Below are positions 22,482 through 32,940 of a DNA stretch of 64,000 bases, in pieces. Position numbers and translations under genes: made by a program. The notes beneath the pieces are model-generated. The model was given only the letters and a program-made list of their open reading frames with translations. It had not been told where the DNA came from and did not search any database. Origin of the DNA: Mariannaea sp. PMI_226 (taxonomy: Eukaryota > Ascomycota > Sordariomycetes > Hypocreales > Nectriaceae); contig JANFOG010000017.1 of NCBI GenBank assembly GCA_024336345.1, forward strand, positions 372,001 through 436,000, given 5' to 3'. How positions within the stretch are numbered: the stretch's first letter is position 1; every line of letters starts with the position of its first letter.

Positions 22482-24857
22482 ATGAAGATCCTCTTTCTTT
22501 GCACAGCACACAACTCGTTCTCTCAGCGGCTTTTTCTTGCCCTGTGTCGGACACATTCAATCACTATCGAATATGCCCTTTCTGACCAGGTCATGGTCGA
22601 GGCCGCAACACTTGCCCAGCCAGACCTTATCATCTGCCCCTTCTTGACCTCTCGCGTTCCCTGTGAGATATACACGAAGTACCTCACTCTCGTTGTCCAT
22701 CCTGGACCTCCAGGGGATGCCGGCCCCAGTGCCATCGACTGGGTTCTCATGGGCGACGACGGTACGGTCTCTGAGTTCGACCAGCTTCTCCAAGCACAGA
22801 CCTGGAGCCGGACTGGTCGCTCTCACTGGGGTGTCACTGTACTACAGGCCGTTGCAGAGTTTGACGCCGGCCCAGTTTGGGCATTCGAGCAGTTTGAAAT
22901 TAATATCGACGCACCAGGAGTCACCAAGTCGACGCTTTATCGTGGACCTGTCACACGGGCGGCCATAACCGCCACCCGAGCTGCTTTGGACCGCATCTTG
23001 GCGGCAGCCAACCAAAATACGTGCTCTTACGCATACACGCCGTCACGCCCAGCAGGATGTGAGAAGCACTACCTGTCGGCTACGTCATCGGCAGTGCGAC
23101 CGCCAACGCAGTCAAACTCAGATTCAGTTTCGGCATTGATTCCGCTCTCAGGACGAATGACGGTATCTGCCAGCCGCATCTTCTCCCGCCTTCTACCCGA
23201 CCCTTCGTATCGCCTTGCATCGGTGACACAGCAGCTGCCCTTCCTCGGCGGCGCAACTCACCGGCGCCCTCTCCTCAAAGCCGCCCACCGCGACTTTGAT
23301 ATACGCTCAGAAACTGCCCATGACATCTCACGGAAGCTCCGGTCTGCCGACTCGCAACCAGGTTGCCTCACCCGACTGTTTGATGGTGTAAGTCTATACG
23401 TCTACGGCGGCACCATCGAGGAGGGGCGGGACCTGCTGGGAGGTTACAACACTGAATGCGAGGACTATCGCGACGAGGCCTGGAGACGACCCAAACCGGG
23501 CAGCATCATCGCATGCAGGGATGGTGCCATCTGCATCGCCACTTGTGAAGGCATGGGCATCTGGATTACCCATGTGAGGCAGGTGAAGCGCAAGGTCGAT
23601 GCGATGCTTTGGCCCAAGGTGCCTGCAGTATATGCATTGCGTAGCCTTAGCCTTCTAGATCATGCTACTCTGAGCAAAACGCTCATGCCACACCCGACAG
23701 TCGATTGGTCCAAGGCACCGCACTCAACGCACCAGGAGATTTGGGTTGACTTTGTGACATATCCCAACGCCCGGCACGTCGCCTTTGTGTACTTTGAGTT
23801 TTACAACGGTGCCATGAGCACAGAACAGTGCTCGCGTCTTATTGAGGCGCTCGAATTCGTCTTGTATACCCACATCATCGACAGGCCTTTGAGCGCCGTC
23901 GTGCTCATGGGCGGCGACTCGTACTTTAGCAACGGCATCGCGCTTAACGTCATCGAGGCGAGTCCTGACCCTGCGGCTGAGTCGTGGCGAAACATCAATC
24001 GTATTGATGATGTGGTGCTTATAATTCTTAAAGACTTTCCGATACGGAAGATCATGACTATTGCTGCACTGCGAGGCAACTGCGCCGCGGGAGGCGTGGC
24101 TATGGCAGCGGCATGCGATGTAGTGATTGCAGGCTTAGGGACGGTGCTGAATCCTGCATATCGTGCCCTAGGTCTCCATGGGTCTGAATTTCACTCCTTG
24201 GCTTATAGCGGGAGATGTGGGGCCGAGGGTGCGAAGCGCTTATTGCGAGATATGCTTCCCCTATCACCTTACGCAGCAAGAGATATGGGGCTAGTTGACT
24301 ATACACTGCCTGGCTCGGGAAGCATACTTAATACTAGAATTCGCAATCACGTTGGAGCTATGGTCTGCACCCCCGGCTTCCAGTACCTCCCGGGCAATTG
24401 GAAGGTCGGCATCGATATGAGCCCGGCCGGGCTAGCGGCGGTTCGAGCCGAAGAGCTAGGTGAGATGGCCAAGGATTTCTGGAGCGCTAGGTCAGAAAGG
24501 TATCACTCGAGGAGGCGAGACTTTGTACGTAAAGTCAAGCCAATGCGGACACCATTGCGGTTTGCGTCGCATCGGCGGCACGGCGGAGTAGAGGATGAGG
24601 AAGAGACCGATGCATTTGACGATGTCGTCGCGTTTGAGAAGCTTGCTGTGGAGACGATGGTTAAGTCGAGAATGCTTGAGATGGAGAACCAGGCGAGACA
24701 AAATGAATCTCTGCCTCTGAGTCCTGCTACCAGCCGAGATCAAATGAATTGTTGCAAGGAGGACATAATGACATCATCTCCCTTGCCTAGCATGGAAGTC
24801 AAACCGCAGCAAGACTTGGAATCGGTATTCTTTTGTTATTACGACCCGGCGGGTTAA
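22482..24857 (+). CDS. HypX/HoxX-like protein: formyltransferase fused to enoyl-CoA hydratase (791 aa)
   Basis: A single intronless frame. Residues 1-180 match the formyl-transfer domain of HypX: start MKILFLCTAHNSFSQRL, then LVVHPGPPGDAGPSAIDW (His73) and WGVTVLQAVAEFDAGPVWA (Asp128). Residues 280-370 match the linking FMT C-terminal-like part (LRSADSQPG, SIIACRDGAICIATCEG). About residues 430-640 form a crotonase fold (GGDSYFSNGIALNVIEA, PAAESWRNIN, LRGNCAAGGVAMAAACD, LGLHGSEF). In bacteria HypX takes a formyl group from N10-formyl-tetrahydrofolate and releases CO, used as a [NiFe]-hydrogenase ligand. No hydrogenase genes are visible here. Differences from bacterial forms are an extra loop near residues 90-115, a longer middle and a roughly 130-residue C-terminal extension. 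The bacterial-type architecture and lack of introns suggest horizontal transfer (inference). Confidence 0.85.
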   Translation: MKILFLCTAHNSFSQRLFLALCRTHSITIEYALSDQVMVEAATLAQPDLIICPFLTSRVPCEIYTKYLTLVVHPGPPGDAGPSAIDWVLMGDDGTVSEFDQLLQAQTWSRTGRSHWGVTVLQAVAEFDAGPVWAFEQFEINIDAPGVTKSTLYRGPVTRAAITATRAALDRILAAANQNTCSYAYTPSRPAGCEKHYLSATSSAVRPPTQSNSDSVSALIPLSGRMTVSASRIFSRLLPDPSYRLASVTQQLPFLGGATHRRPLLKAAHRDFDIRSETAHDISRKLRSADSQPGCLTRLFDGVSLYVYGGTIEEGRDLLGGYNTECEDYRDEAWRRPKPGSIIACRDGAICIATCEGMGIWITHVRQVKRKVDAMLWPKVPAVYALRSLSLLDHATLSKTLMPHPTVDWSKAPHSTHQEIWVDFVTYPNARHVAFVYFEFYNGAMSTEQCSRLIEALEFVLYTHIIDRPLSAVVLMGGDSYFSNGIALNVIEASPDPAAESWRNINRIDDVVLIILKDFPIRKIMTIAALRGNCAAGGVAMAAACDVVIAGLGTVLNPAYRALGLHGSEFHSLAYSGRCGAEGAKRLLRDMLPLSPYAARDMGLVDYTLPGSGSILNTRIRNHVGAMVCTPGFQYLPGNWKVGIDMSPAGLAAVRAEELGEMAKDFWSARSERYHSRRRDFVRKVKPMRTPLRFASHRRHGGVEDEEETDAFDDVVAFEKLAVETMVKSRMLEMENQARQNESLPLSPATSRDQMNCCKEDIMTSSPLPSMEVKPQQDLESVFFCYYDPAG

Positions 24858-25235
24858 CATTTTGTTCGGCGGGTTGGTCTCCATGGGCTTGACACAGTTT
24901 GGCCCTAGTATTCACATCTGGACTAGAGTTAGTTTTCTTTCCCCACTTGAACCCTTGTAGAGTGGAATTATTTGTTAGGGGTAGAGTTGATTTTCTCTCA
25001 GCCAATTAACATTCAATATAACAATGAGCGAGCTACTAAAGTAGTTGCCTATAACCCAAAAGGATGTGCACCACTCGATTCATGGCGGTGAGTTGACCTG
25101 GTCAACCACTCTCTCCAGTGGCGTTGATCAAGCATCCGTCAAATTGAGTTGAATGGACACTGGTTGAAGTCGTTGATCTCCAAGCTGAACTATTCCGCTC
25201 CCACTCTTCCATCCCCTTTTCTTCACATCCCACCT
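24858..25235. other. Short spacer after the HypX-like gene
   Basis: Contains the gene's 3' flank; nothing else recognised before the hAT relic. Confidence 0.4.
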
Positions 25236-26060
25236 CTACCCACGATCCTTCTTCCGCCCCATCACCACTACCATTTCGGTAGGGAGTAGTGACACGTCCA
25301 GGTCGTCAATCACCCCAGCCCGTAACCACGATCGCAGCACTTGACACATTCCTATACTGTCCGCGTCCAGCCGATTTCGTCGTGACGTCACCACCCGCCC
25401 TGCCGCCGCAAACATCCTCTCGCACTCTGCTGACATCGGCTGGATCGTGAGGAAGTCCAGCGCCATTCGTGAAAGACGAGGATACCGTTTGCGCTCATGC
25501 CAGTATGATATTGGATCTCTAACATCGTTATCTCCATCCTCCCACGACGACTGCCATAATTCGAGCTCGTCAATATCTTCATTGATGTGGTCAGGCAAAG
25601 TCGCTTCCTCTCTCACCAAACCGTATCCGAGAACCGACGCGTGCGCTCACAGTACGCTTGAAATGGGTTGTAGTATTTTCGCTGCCGCTTCGCAACTGGT
25701 TCGTCGTCCACGGGACTCCGGACCACCTGCAGGTGACGATAGTCCGATTCCCACACTTCTCGGACCATCTGCTTCGCCTTCATCACACATTTCGTGTTGT
25801 CCTTCCACTCATTCTCGAAATACCCCCACCGGAAAGCCGGGTGCAGCGCTAAGGCCGTGTAGTATATTGGTGTCTCATCCAGCTTGCTGTAGTATTTGTT
25901 GAGTTTTTCCCAACCCAGATTATTATTGATTCGGAAGTGCTCCGCGCCGGGTATCTCAGAAGCAAGCTGCTTATAGTCCTCGAGCCCTTCCAACAATAAC
26001 TCGAATCTCTGGATAACCTCCCATACATTCCCGTACGAGCCAACCCACCCTCCTTCAGCG
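25236..26060 (-). pseudogene. hAT transposase C-terminal fragment A
   Basis: Two minus-strand frames that join only through a shift near 25615. The upstream part carries WEKLNKYYSKLDETPIYYTA and ALHPAFRWGYFENEW, and the downstream part carries DPISYWHERKRYPRLSRMAL and the dimerisation block SAECERMFAAAGRVVTSRRN. These are the usual hAT C-terminal motifs, but the catalytic N-terminal two thirds are absent. Sequence differs from the hAT at 13.4 kb and from fragment B beside it, so it is a separate family. Confidence 0.85.
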
Positions 26061-26135
26061 CTGCCCTCAAATCAATCAAATCAAATCCAGCATCGTATTT
26101 GAAATATTTGATGATCCGTCACGTCGGATGTGTTG

Positions 26136-26162
26136 TTTGAAATATTTGTCAAATATTTCAAA
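26136..26162. repeat. Perfect 27-bp palindrome between two hAT fragments
   Basis: TTTGAAATATTTG and its reverse complement flank a single T at 26136-26162, with a further TTTGAAATATTTGATG copy at 26098-26113. It lies in the 80 bp separating the two hAT tails and overlaps the end of fragment B, so it may be the fused terminal repeats of one or both elements. Confidence 0.6.
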
Positions 26163-26883
26163 TCGTATCATCTACACTTTCCATCCTGCTCTCAGTATCC
26201 CGGTGTAACTCGTCTCCTCCAACGAATGTGCTGCCCAGCTTGACAGCACCATGTCTGATCCAGTTCTTCAGGCATTGTAGCTTCTCCAGTGTTTCCGCAC
26301 TCATCGAGAGTCTCTGCGACGTCAATGTCAATTTGGCAAGGCTGAAAGACCTCTCACAGTCTGTTGTCATTGCCGGAATAGCAAGTATGTCAAGAGCGAG
26401 CTGACTGAGCACCGGGAATGAACCCCGGTGAGTCATCCACCAGTCAATCGGATCCTCGGTTTCTTGCGGTTCTAGTCGCAAATAACGCTCAAGCTCGCTG
26501 CCCATTACTGTTGCTCGCGCTGTCCTACTCTTCACCCATTGCTTGAACGCACTGTCTTCGTGTGTCTTTTGGTTCCTGTATGATGATGCCGTAGCCTCTA
26601 CCGCCAACTTTTGCGGTTCGTCCGTCGTCTCGGCTGGCCCGCAGAGATACCAGCGATCAAGGTAGTCCGACAGTCCAATTTTGGCGTCCCTTACCCACAC
26701 AAGTTGTTCTTCTGTAGCCCAGTTCGCCTCGAGATAGCTCATGCCAAGAGCCGGGTGCAGAATGATGGACGCAGCGAACAACGGTGACTCTCCTAATTTC
26801 GTGTAGTACTCATTGAGCTTCCGCCAGGCAGTTGTAATAGAGAGCTTCAGATACTGTTGGTGGTCCTTTCCGATATCTTCCAT
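26158..26883 (-). pseudogene. hAT transposase C-terminal fragment B
   Basis: An uninterrupted 241-residue frame beginning in the middle of a transposase. Motifs are WRKLNEYYTKLGESPLFAAS, ILHPALGMSYLEANW, DPIDWWMTHRGSFPVLSQLA and the dimerisation block TTDCERSFSLAKLTLTSQR. The N-terminus, zinc finger and catalytic core are missing, with the break at the junction to LINE sequence near 26884. The open frame suggests relatively young truncation. Confidence 0.85.
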
Positions 26884-27511
26884 ATTCGTCGACCGAGGCA
26901 GCTTGCCCTGCCCGTTGCCTTCCTCCCCGTCACGACAACCTCGCCGCCGACTCCTGCCTCCGAGGCACTCCTTCCGACTCGTCTCAAGAGGTGTTCCTCG
27001 ATTTCCAGAAGCTGGCTATGTCGCACGGAGCCACACATGTTCGCTGGGTACCCGGTCACACAGACATCCCCGGTAACGAAGAGGCCGATAAGTTAGCCAA
27101 AGCAGCGTCTTCGCTGCCGGAACCCGAGGGAGCTCGCCCGACACTAGCGCACTTGAGAGAATTGCGAAACAAAAGCCGAAAGAAACCTTCGGAGCGTGGT
27201 GGACAACCTCCGAACCGAAACAGTACCAGAAACTCAATCTCAAGGCGACTATACGCTGCCCACCAGAGCTTTCGCTCCCGCGGGCAACTCTTCACCATCT
27301 ACTTGCAGCAAGGACCCTACACGGGGACTTTGCCGCATACCATGAGTGGCTTCATCATGATGATGTACATTCGACCTGTTCATGCGGCAGGCGCAAGTCA
27401 CCAGATCACATCTTCTATTGCAGGAAGGTATCACCGCGCCATCGGATGAGGTTGGGTCCTTCACCAGAAGCAGCAGTCAGCCTTGCATTAGGTAAAGATT
27501 TGATAAATTTA
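26884..27511 (+). pseudogene. LINE (Tad1/I-like) RNase H and zinc-knuckle tail fragment
   Basis: The frame covers the end of an RNase H domain (DNLAADSCLRGTPSD, then VRWVPGHTDIPGNEEADKLA with the conserved His and Asp). After a frame shift near 27280 it continues into the C-terminal zinc-binding segment STCSCGRRKSPDHIFYCRK (C-C-H-C), as found at the end of ORF2 in fungal non-LTR retrotransposons. Reverse transcriptase and endonuclease are missing. The left edge is flush with hAT fragment B, so one element interrupted the other. Confidence 0.8.
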
Positions 27512-28122
27512 TCGAACTAGCAAGGAAAAGCGCTTTCTTTTCGAAAATATGCCCTCGTCGTTAGGCGAGTGCGATTGAACACGCACTTGCGTGCCCCCTT
27601 CCACTCTCTTACTCTTTCATTTGTCCCCTCTTCTACTTTTGTGGTAGACTCCCTGGATCTGAAATCACCCCTTTCAATATCTGGACAGCCTTCCTCCAAA
27701 CACGTACACTGCCCCAAGACATACATACTTGAATAGCAACGGATTCTTCCACAGCTGGGCAAGTACCCTCTAAACAGAACTAGTCGCATTTCATGGCCAC
27801 AAGGATTCCACTTTCCGACCTCGTGGAAATTGGGAATTTGTCCCGTCCAATGAGTTACCGCTGAAATTTGGAAGAGCTGTCATTTTTTTATGGACTGCGT
27901 TCAAGCATAATTTCTGCAGTCACACAACACGTATTCTGCTATGTAAGTCGGTGGGGAGGCGGTGTTTAAGATATCTCAGCACCTCCATGTAAGTTAATGT
28001 GTGGCCTGAGAATTCAAGATGTCAAAATCATGCTCGGTCGCGTCAAATAGCGCGTGGGGCCGGTCGACACGTCCGAAATGATGCTAAAACGAGCTCCACG
28101 TGAGCCCTAGCGATCCGCGTCA
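27512..28122. other. Spacer, no gene recognised
   Basis: No domain found on either strand; short frames only. Confidence 0.4.
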
Positions 28123-28251
28123 CCCGTTCGATTCGATGCGAATCGAACGGGCCTGTGGTAGATTCGATATCGAATCGAATGCCAAGAAAAACTCGATTCA
28201 ATATCTGTAAGACTTGGCATCGAATGAATCTATCGATTCGATTCCCGTTCG
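28123..28251. repeat. Nested palindromes able to form hairpins
   Basis: CCCGTTCGATTCG and its exact reverse complement are separated by ATG at 28123-28151. GATTCGATATCGAATC at 28161-28176 is a second perfect palindrome. CGAACGGG (28144-28151) pairs with CCCGTTCG (28244-28251), and GAATGCCAAG pairs with CTTGGCATC around 28178-28225, giving a large outer hairpin. No coding sequence; possibly a MITE-like element. Confidence 0.7.
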
Positions 28252-28254
28252 TAA

Positions 28255-28360
28255 GATGTCCATCCCTGTCCACAGGGGCTACATCCCTATTCCCACGACC
28301 TCTTTGACTGAAAGAGGTGACCCTTGTTGAGTTCGAGTTGTACCTCACAAGCATAAATTG
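28255..28360 (-). repeat. Fragment related to the internal part of the 50.8-kb LTR element
   Basis: On the minus strand the stretch around 28265-28320 reads TSFSQRGRGNRDVA, closely similar to TFSERGRARRDVA on the minus strand near 50890. At DNA level GGGATGTAGC and the CTTTCAGT...AAAGAGG context are shared. It is a remnant of the same retroelement family. Confidence 0.5.
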
Positions 28361-28636
28361 CAGTGGAAACGACATGGCGTCAACCGGGTTGGGAAGCAAG
28401 TGATTTAAAAGAGAAATTCGATGAAAGGGAAATACGCTGGTTGGCCAAAATATCAAAAAAGCAAGGTCACACATCGCGGGGTAAATGGAAGAACTATCTA
28501 TAGACGTAATATTATGCTTGCCTTTTGCGATGCTTAGGGTAATTGCCTCAATTATCTGCCAATATAAACCTCTGCGACCTGGTTTATCCCCTGGCGATCG
28601 ATCAGACCGTTAGAGCCGATTCTTCTTCTTGCAGCT

Positions 28637-30183
28637 CTAGTCCCTGCTCTCTCGTCTGATCCACCAAGCCCATCCAGTAAGAACGCATGTTGTTAATAAT
28701 ACGGAGACGACACAATACAGCCAAACCCAGTTGGAGACACGGCGACCCTCTTGCCCAAAGCTGAAAAATGATGTACTGAAAAAAGTCTTATACCAGTTAG
28801 CAAAGTCACGTTTTGTCCACATTATAGGACACGGGAAGTTGTACCGCCACAAAGGTCGCTGGGAAGAAGGCAAGAGTAACCCAGGCTATTGCTCTCATAT
28901 CGGAGCTATCACGAATTGCTGCCTCTGTCTTTTTGAGATTCAGAGCATTGTCCCGCTGCGCGATGAGATTGAGGCACTAGAAGCTGGTAAGCCCACGGCG
29001 TTATCCTTTTTCGGGCAGAGTCCCGGAAAACTTAAATCACTAACAGCTTGCATCTGCGCCTCTGCTCTCTTTCCAAGGTAGACGCTTCGAATTCGGTTAT
29101 TATAACACCAAGTTTTCATGTTTGAGATCTTCGTCCGAATGGAATTGGCTGAGACTGCCCGAAATTCCCCATTCGTACCAGATTCACAAAGAGCTTCGTT
29201 CAATCCTAGAATCCAGTCCAAGAGGTTCTCATTGATGAGACACTTGGCTTCGAACATGACGCAGTCTGACACGATGGAGATCAAAATGCCTGGAGCAGTC
29301 TCGAATTCAACGTCTTCTACGCTCCGTTGCTCCCAAACTTTGTTGCCGTAAGCATAGTACTGGAGCTCTTGGTGACGTTTTTTGACATGATAATTCTTGT
29401 GAGTTCCCGTTCTTTTCTCAACTGCATGAAGAGAGTTCCTAATGAGTGTGAGCTGCTCTGAATTTCCGTCAATTCTCTTTTCCACCAAAATGAGTGGTAC
29501 AAGAAGTGGATGCCAGGCAATTGATTTTAGAGCCTGAAGTCGTAGGAGAAGATGCTCAACGTCGACTTTGTGGAGCATATGTGCCACAACATTCGTCACC
29601 CTTGAGGTAGGAGAGTAGGCAACAGATAGACTAAAGTTAGCAAGATTCGAGTCCCACCTCTCCGGTTGCAAAATAAACCCTAAGTTTCATGTTCAGCAGG
29701 GACCGTTTGAATAGGGAATGATAGCATAGACTCATTTTTTGAATCTAACCTTTTAGGCCGCCTTCTAGGGGAACGTCAAACCAGCTGGGAGGAGTCTGCA
29801 TTTTTTCATTATACACGAATGAGTTCGGTAGATGCAGGAGGTCGAGGTGTTGCTGAAACCCTTTCCACGACAAAGGGGGAGCATTTTCATCTTCGGTATT
29901 GAATGGTAAGATGCTGTTAGAGTTAGAATTGAGTACACCTACCAAGAAGTTTTCTTTTTGTTTATTTTCCAAATATAAAATCTTACACTAATCTGAGGAT
30001 GCCATTTGGCCTGTCGGCTTGGGGAAGCTGCTAAGAGTTGAGTACTCTAGCAAAAGTTGGGAAATGATGACGACTAAGGGCGGCATACTTGGATGAACTT
30101 AGAAATATCTGGCCAGTCTTTGGCGTTGTTGAGCTGAGCGACGTAGAGATGTACTCGGTGTCACTTCCATCCTGCAGTGACAT
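28637..30183 (-). pseudogene. CorA-like Mg2+/divalent-cation transporter, damaged at its 5' end
   Basis: The 3' part is well kept: exons 29679-29045, 28976-28845 and 28786-28637 join in frame through introns 29044-28977 and 28844-28787, preceded by a frame ending at 29750 and intron 29749-29680. The protein has a long soluble N-terminal part (FILQPERWDSNLANF, MLHKVDVEHLLLRLQALKSI). Then comes the coiled segment LNLIAQRDNALNLKKTEAAI and two C-terminal helices (AWVTLAFFPATFVA and WLYCVVSVLLTTCVLTGWAW), the layout of fungal CorA-like proteins. The pore signature GMN is not present. At the 5' end (exon from ATG 30183) an in-frame TAG at 30031-30033 and frame disorder at 29960-30030 prevent translation unless an unrecognised intron removes them. 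Confidence 0.7.
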
Positions 30184-31057
30184 CGTTAGAAAATTATATC
30201 GAGTTGCTGGGACCAACTATTCTCACAATTGTTTCCCTTATCTCAACTATTCTTGCATCATCCGAGCAAACAAACTGGTCCAGGAAGGCATCCTCTGGTG
30301 AAGCGATGTTAAACTTTTGTATCCAAGCTCAACGCCTCCGGTAACTGAGAGGCCTGGCCTATTAATCGTCATTTGCTCAGAAGGATCCTATTGCGTTATG
30401 TAGATGAAAAATTTCAGAGACTATTGATAAAAGTTGATATATAAATAAGTGAAAGATTTAAATTAGGATATTGGGTGAAGAATGGGTTATTTAAACCCTC
30501 GATAGAAAGTAGAGATTTGAGTTACTTTTTAGCTTGGTCTTCTCATTTAGGCAGCAAGGCACAGATATCTTGGTGGCGGTGCAGCAGCAGTACACACCAA
30601 CACCCACACATGCATTGGTCCAGGTATGGAGACTTTTTGGGCTTTTGCGCCCTCAATGCAATAGAGTGCATGGATGGGTTGCCCTAGTCAAGTTTAACCA
30701 GGATGCTTCACTAATATTCATATGTACTTGACACGGCAATACCCTTCTCATCCGCAGCCTCTTACCAAATGCCACTTTCCTAGCCTTGTGGGCCCCCAGC
30801 GCCTTGTGCGGTATAATACTGGAAGCTAGGTATCCTATAGTAGCACGTAGAATCGTAAACACATGCTCGCCCATATGCATTAGGGCTTTCACCACGTCAA
30901 GCTGATGTCTTAGACGAGCTACGCCGCAAGCATGCAACAAGAAGATCAATGGTCATTTGTTGCCTCTCGAGAATATATGTTCTACGCTTTTTCTCGGCCC
31001 TGCAATATTATCAACCCCTCACCTCTCTCGAGCCGGACTTACAGGTCTCCTATAGCC
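30184..31057. other. Intergenic region
   Basis: Probably the old promoters of the two divergent neighbours. No gene or repeat was recognised. Confidence 0.4.
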
Positions 31058-32408
31058 ATGGATCCAGAAACATCGAACGATGGTTTGCCTCGATTTTCGC
31101 CTGTTGCGTTCAACGACCATACCGAACAGTTGTGCATCGTAATTATATTGTCGCTAGTCTACACGGCGCTTGTAGCCACAGCAGGGGCGTACATTAAGTA
31201 TATGATGTTCGGTTTTGATGACATCTTGATTGCTTTAGCAGTGGTAAGGAAACTGACCTAATCTAGATAGCATTAGATATCAAAACTGATGAAGTGATGA
31301 TTACCTAGGTCTTCCATTTAGCTCAATCGATTACTCTGTTTGTTGGCTCGAATAGTAACCTTGGCAAGTTCAACTCTATTACACCAACGGAACAATGGGC
31401 GGCATCTTCAAAAGTGAGCTTCTGCCCAGAGCCACTACTTTCATCAGCTAACAGGTCCACTGCCAGTCCACTCTAGCAGCTGTTATTCTCTGTCTTCTAG
31501 CCCTGAGCCTCGCCAAATGCTCCCTCCTCGCCCTCATCCTACGCATCATCAGCTCCAGCAGTGGAAAGAGTAAACCGATCTGCATCGGACTGATGATAAT
31601 CAGTGGTGCATGGGGTATTGGCTCCAGCGTTGCATTCTTGGTCAATTGCCGCGCCCCTACACTATTGGCTGTGGATAATGTCAAGCAATGCCCCAACCAG
31701 GTATGGAGGAAATTCGTTATTAATCTTGGAGCATTACCATCAGATGCCTAATTAGAGAATTGATTGCAGGCGATTGATATTTTTACTAAGATTCTTATCT
31801 AGCTCCTCGTTTGCACCTGTCATGGACCGTCAATATGTCATTCACCCGCAAGTTTCAGGTGTCATGGCTTTCTCATTCCGCATACTACTCATAGCCCTCT
31901 CAGCCTGTCATCTGGCGTATTTCAGCAAATATCCAACCTCCGCTGAGCCTCAATTTGCCTCACAAACAGTCTGCTCTTTCAACAGGCCATGATTGGTTGG
32001 TCCCTCATTTCTGCCACTGTGCCAAACCCGAGGAACTTCTTGAAGTCATTTTCCATAGGCATGGGCTTTCCACTCCCCGTCGACCCCAGTATGTATGGAT
32101 CGAGCAACGTGTATGCACTTAGGTCACTTGAGAGCAATCGTTCAAGATCTACCTCATCTGCTCCTGCCGCAGCTACAGTAGCATCAACCTTCATTATAGT
32201 CCATGATCACTATGACAGCAATCGCTGTGCCCAACCGCAAGACTGGAGGCCAGATAAGGTCTTGAATCAAACCAGGGTGGTACACTACTTCAGCAGCAAT
32301 AACCGACAGATTCCGTCAGAAATAGAGGAAGGCTCCAGGACTGGTAATCAAGAGATGATCGTTAATAAGGAGGTGGCGTGGAACATCACCTATGGGGATC
32401 ACCATTAG
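31058..32408 (+). pseudogene. Rhodopsin-like/SAT4-type membrane protein, broken
   Basis: Exons 31058-31243, 31309-31413 and 31467-31700 join in frame and encode the first helices (LCIVIILSLVYTALVATAGA, GFDDILIALAVVFHLAQSIT, STLAAVILCLLALSLAKCSL). After the intron ending near 31769 the frame meets a TAG near 31799. The remaining motifs VMAFSFRILLIALSACHLAY and MIGWSLISATVPNPRNFLKS lie in other frames, with shifts near 31850 and 31975. The tail is open to the stop at 32406. The gene therefore has at least three lesions. It belongs to the same broad family as the gene at 7.6 kb but a different branch. Confidence 0.8.
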
Positions 32409-32469
32409 ATTAATTACTCAGTAATTACTAGCTCGGCATTGCCAACCCAAGAAAACTAGTATAAGACGA

Positions 32470-32940
32470 TGTATAGCAGATCGTGCATTCCTTTTTGCCG
32501 TAGTGGTATTGTTGCCTGCCAAAGGCATGCTTGATGAGACAAGCAACAGCAAGAACTTCAACAAGCTGGTAGAGGGGGTTACGGGATTTGTGGATGACCT
32601 AGAAAAGCTATTTCCCATGAAGATCACGCGTCGCAAGCTTGTGGACCTAGAAATTGAGGAGGTGGACGACGAGCCGAGCTTGATGGCTCTGCAGGACGCC
32701 GCTGCCGGTACCGATAGTGTCTTGTCCGAGGCCGTTACGAAGAAGACTGAGGGGATCACGGGGGAAAACCATGCAAAGGACATCAAGAGCGAAGAGATGG
32801 CGAAGGTTCGGATCGGACCGCGAACTTAGCGGATTCCGTCAAGGCGAAGGGTATGTCCGCGGTACACATAGGGAAGCAGTACGGCGGGCGGGGTGTCCGA
32901 CTAAGGCTGTCTCTTGACCTTATTTCATCCCTGGTCGATG
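32470..32940 (+). pseudogene. HeLo (HET-S-like) domain remnant, N-terminally truncated and frameshifted
   Basis: The frame around 32503-32815 contains TSNSKNFNKLVEGVTGFVDD, KITRRKLVDLEIEEVDDEPS and LMALQDAAAGTDSVLSEAV, typical of the C-terminal half of fungal HeLo domains (prion-inhibition and propagation family), which act in cell-death-linked self/non-self recognition. The N-terminal helix that would insert in membranes is missing. After 32818 the family resemblance continues in another frame for about 35 codons. No amyloid motif or partner NLR gene was found. It is a relic. Confidence 0.65.

Noticed and set aside
28043..28474. 143-codon minus-strand frame as a gene
   Set aside because: It runs through the palindrome island and the retroelement fragment and has no recognisable domain.
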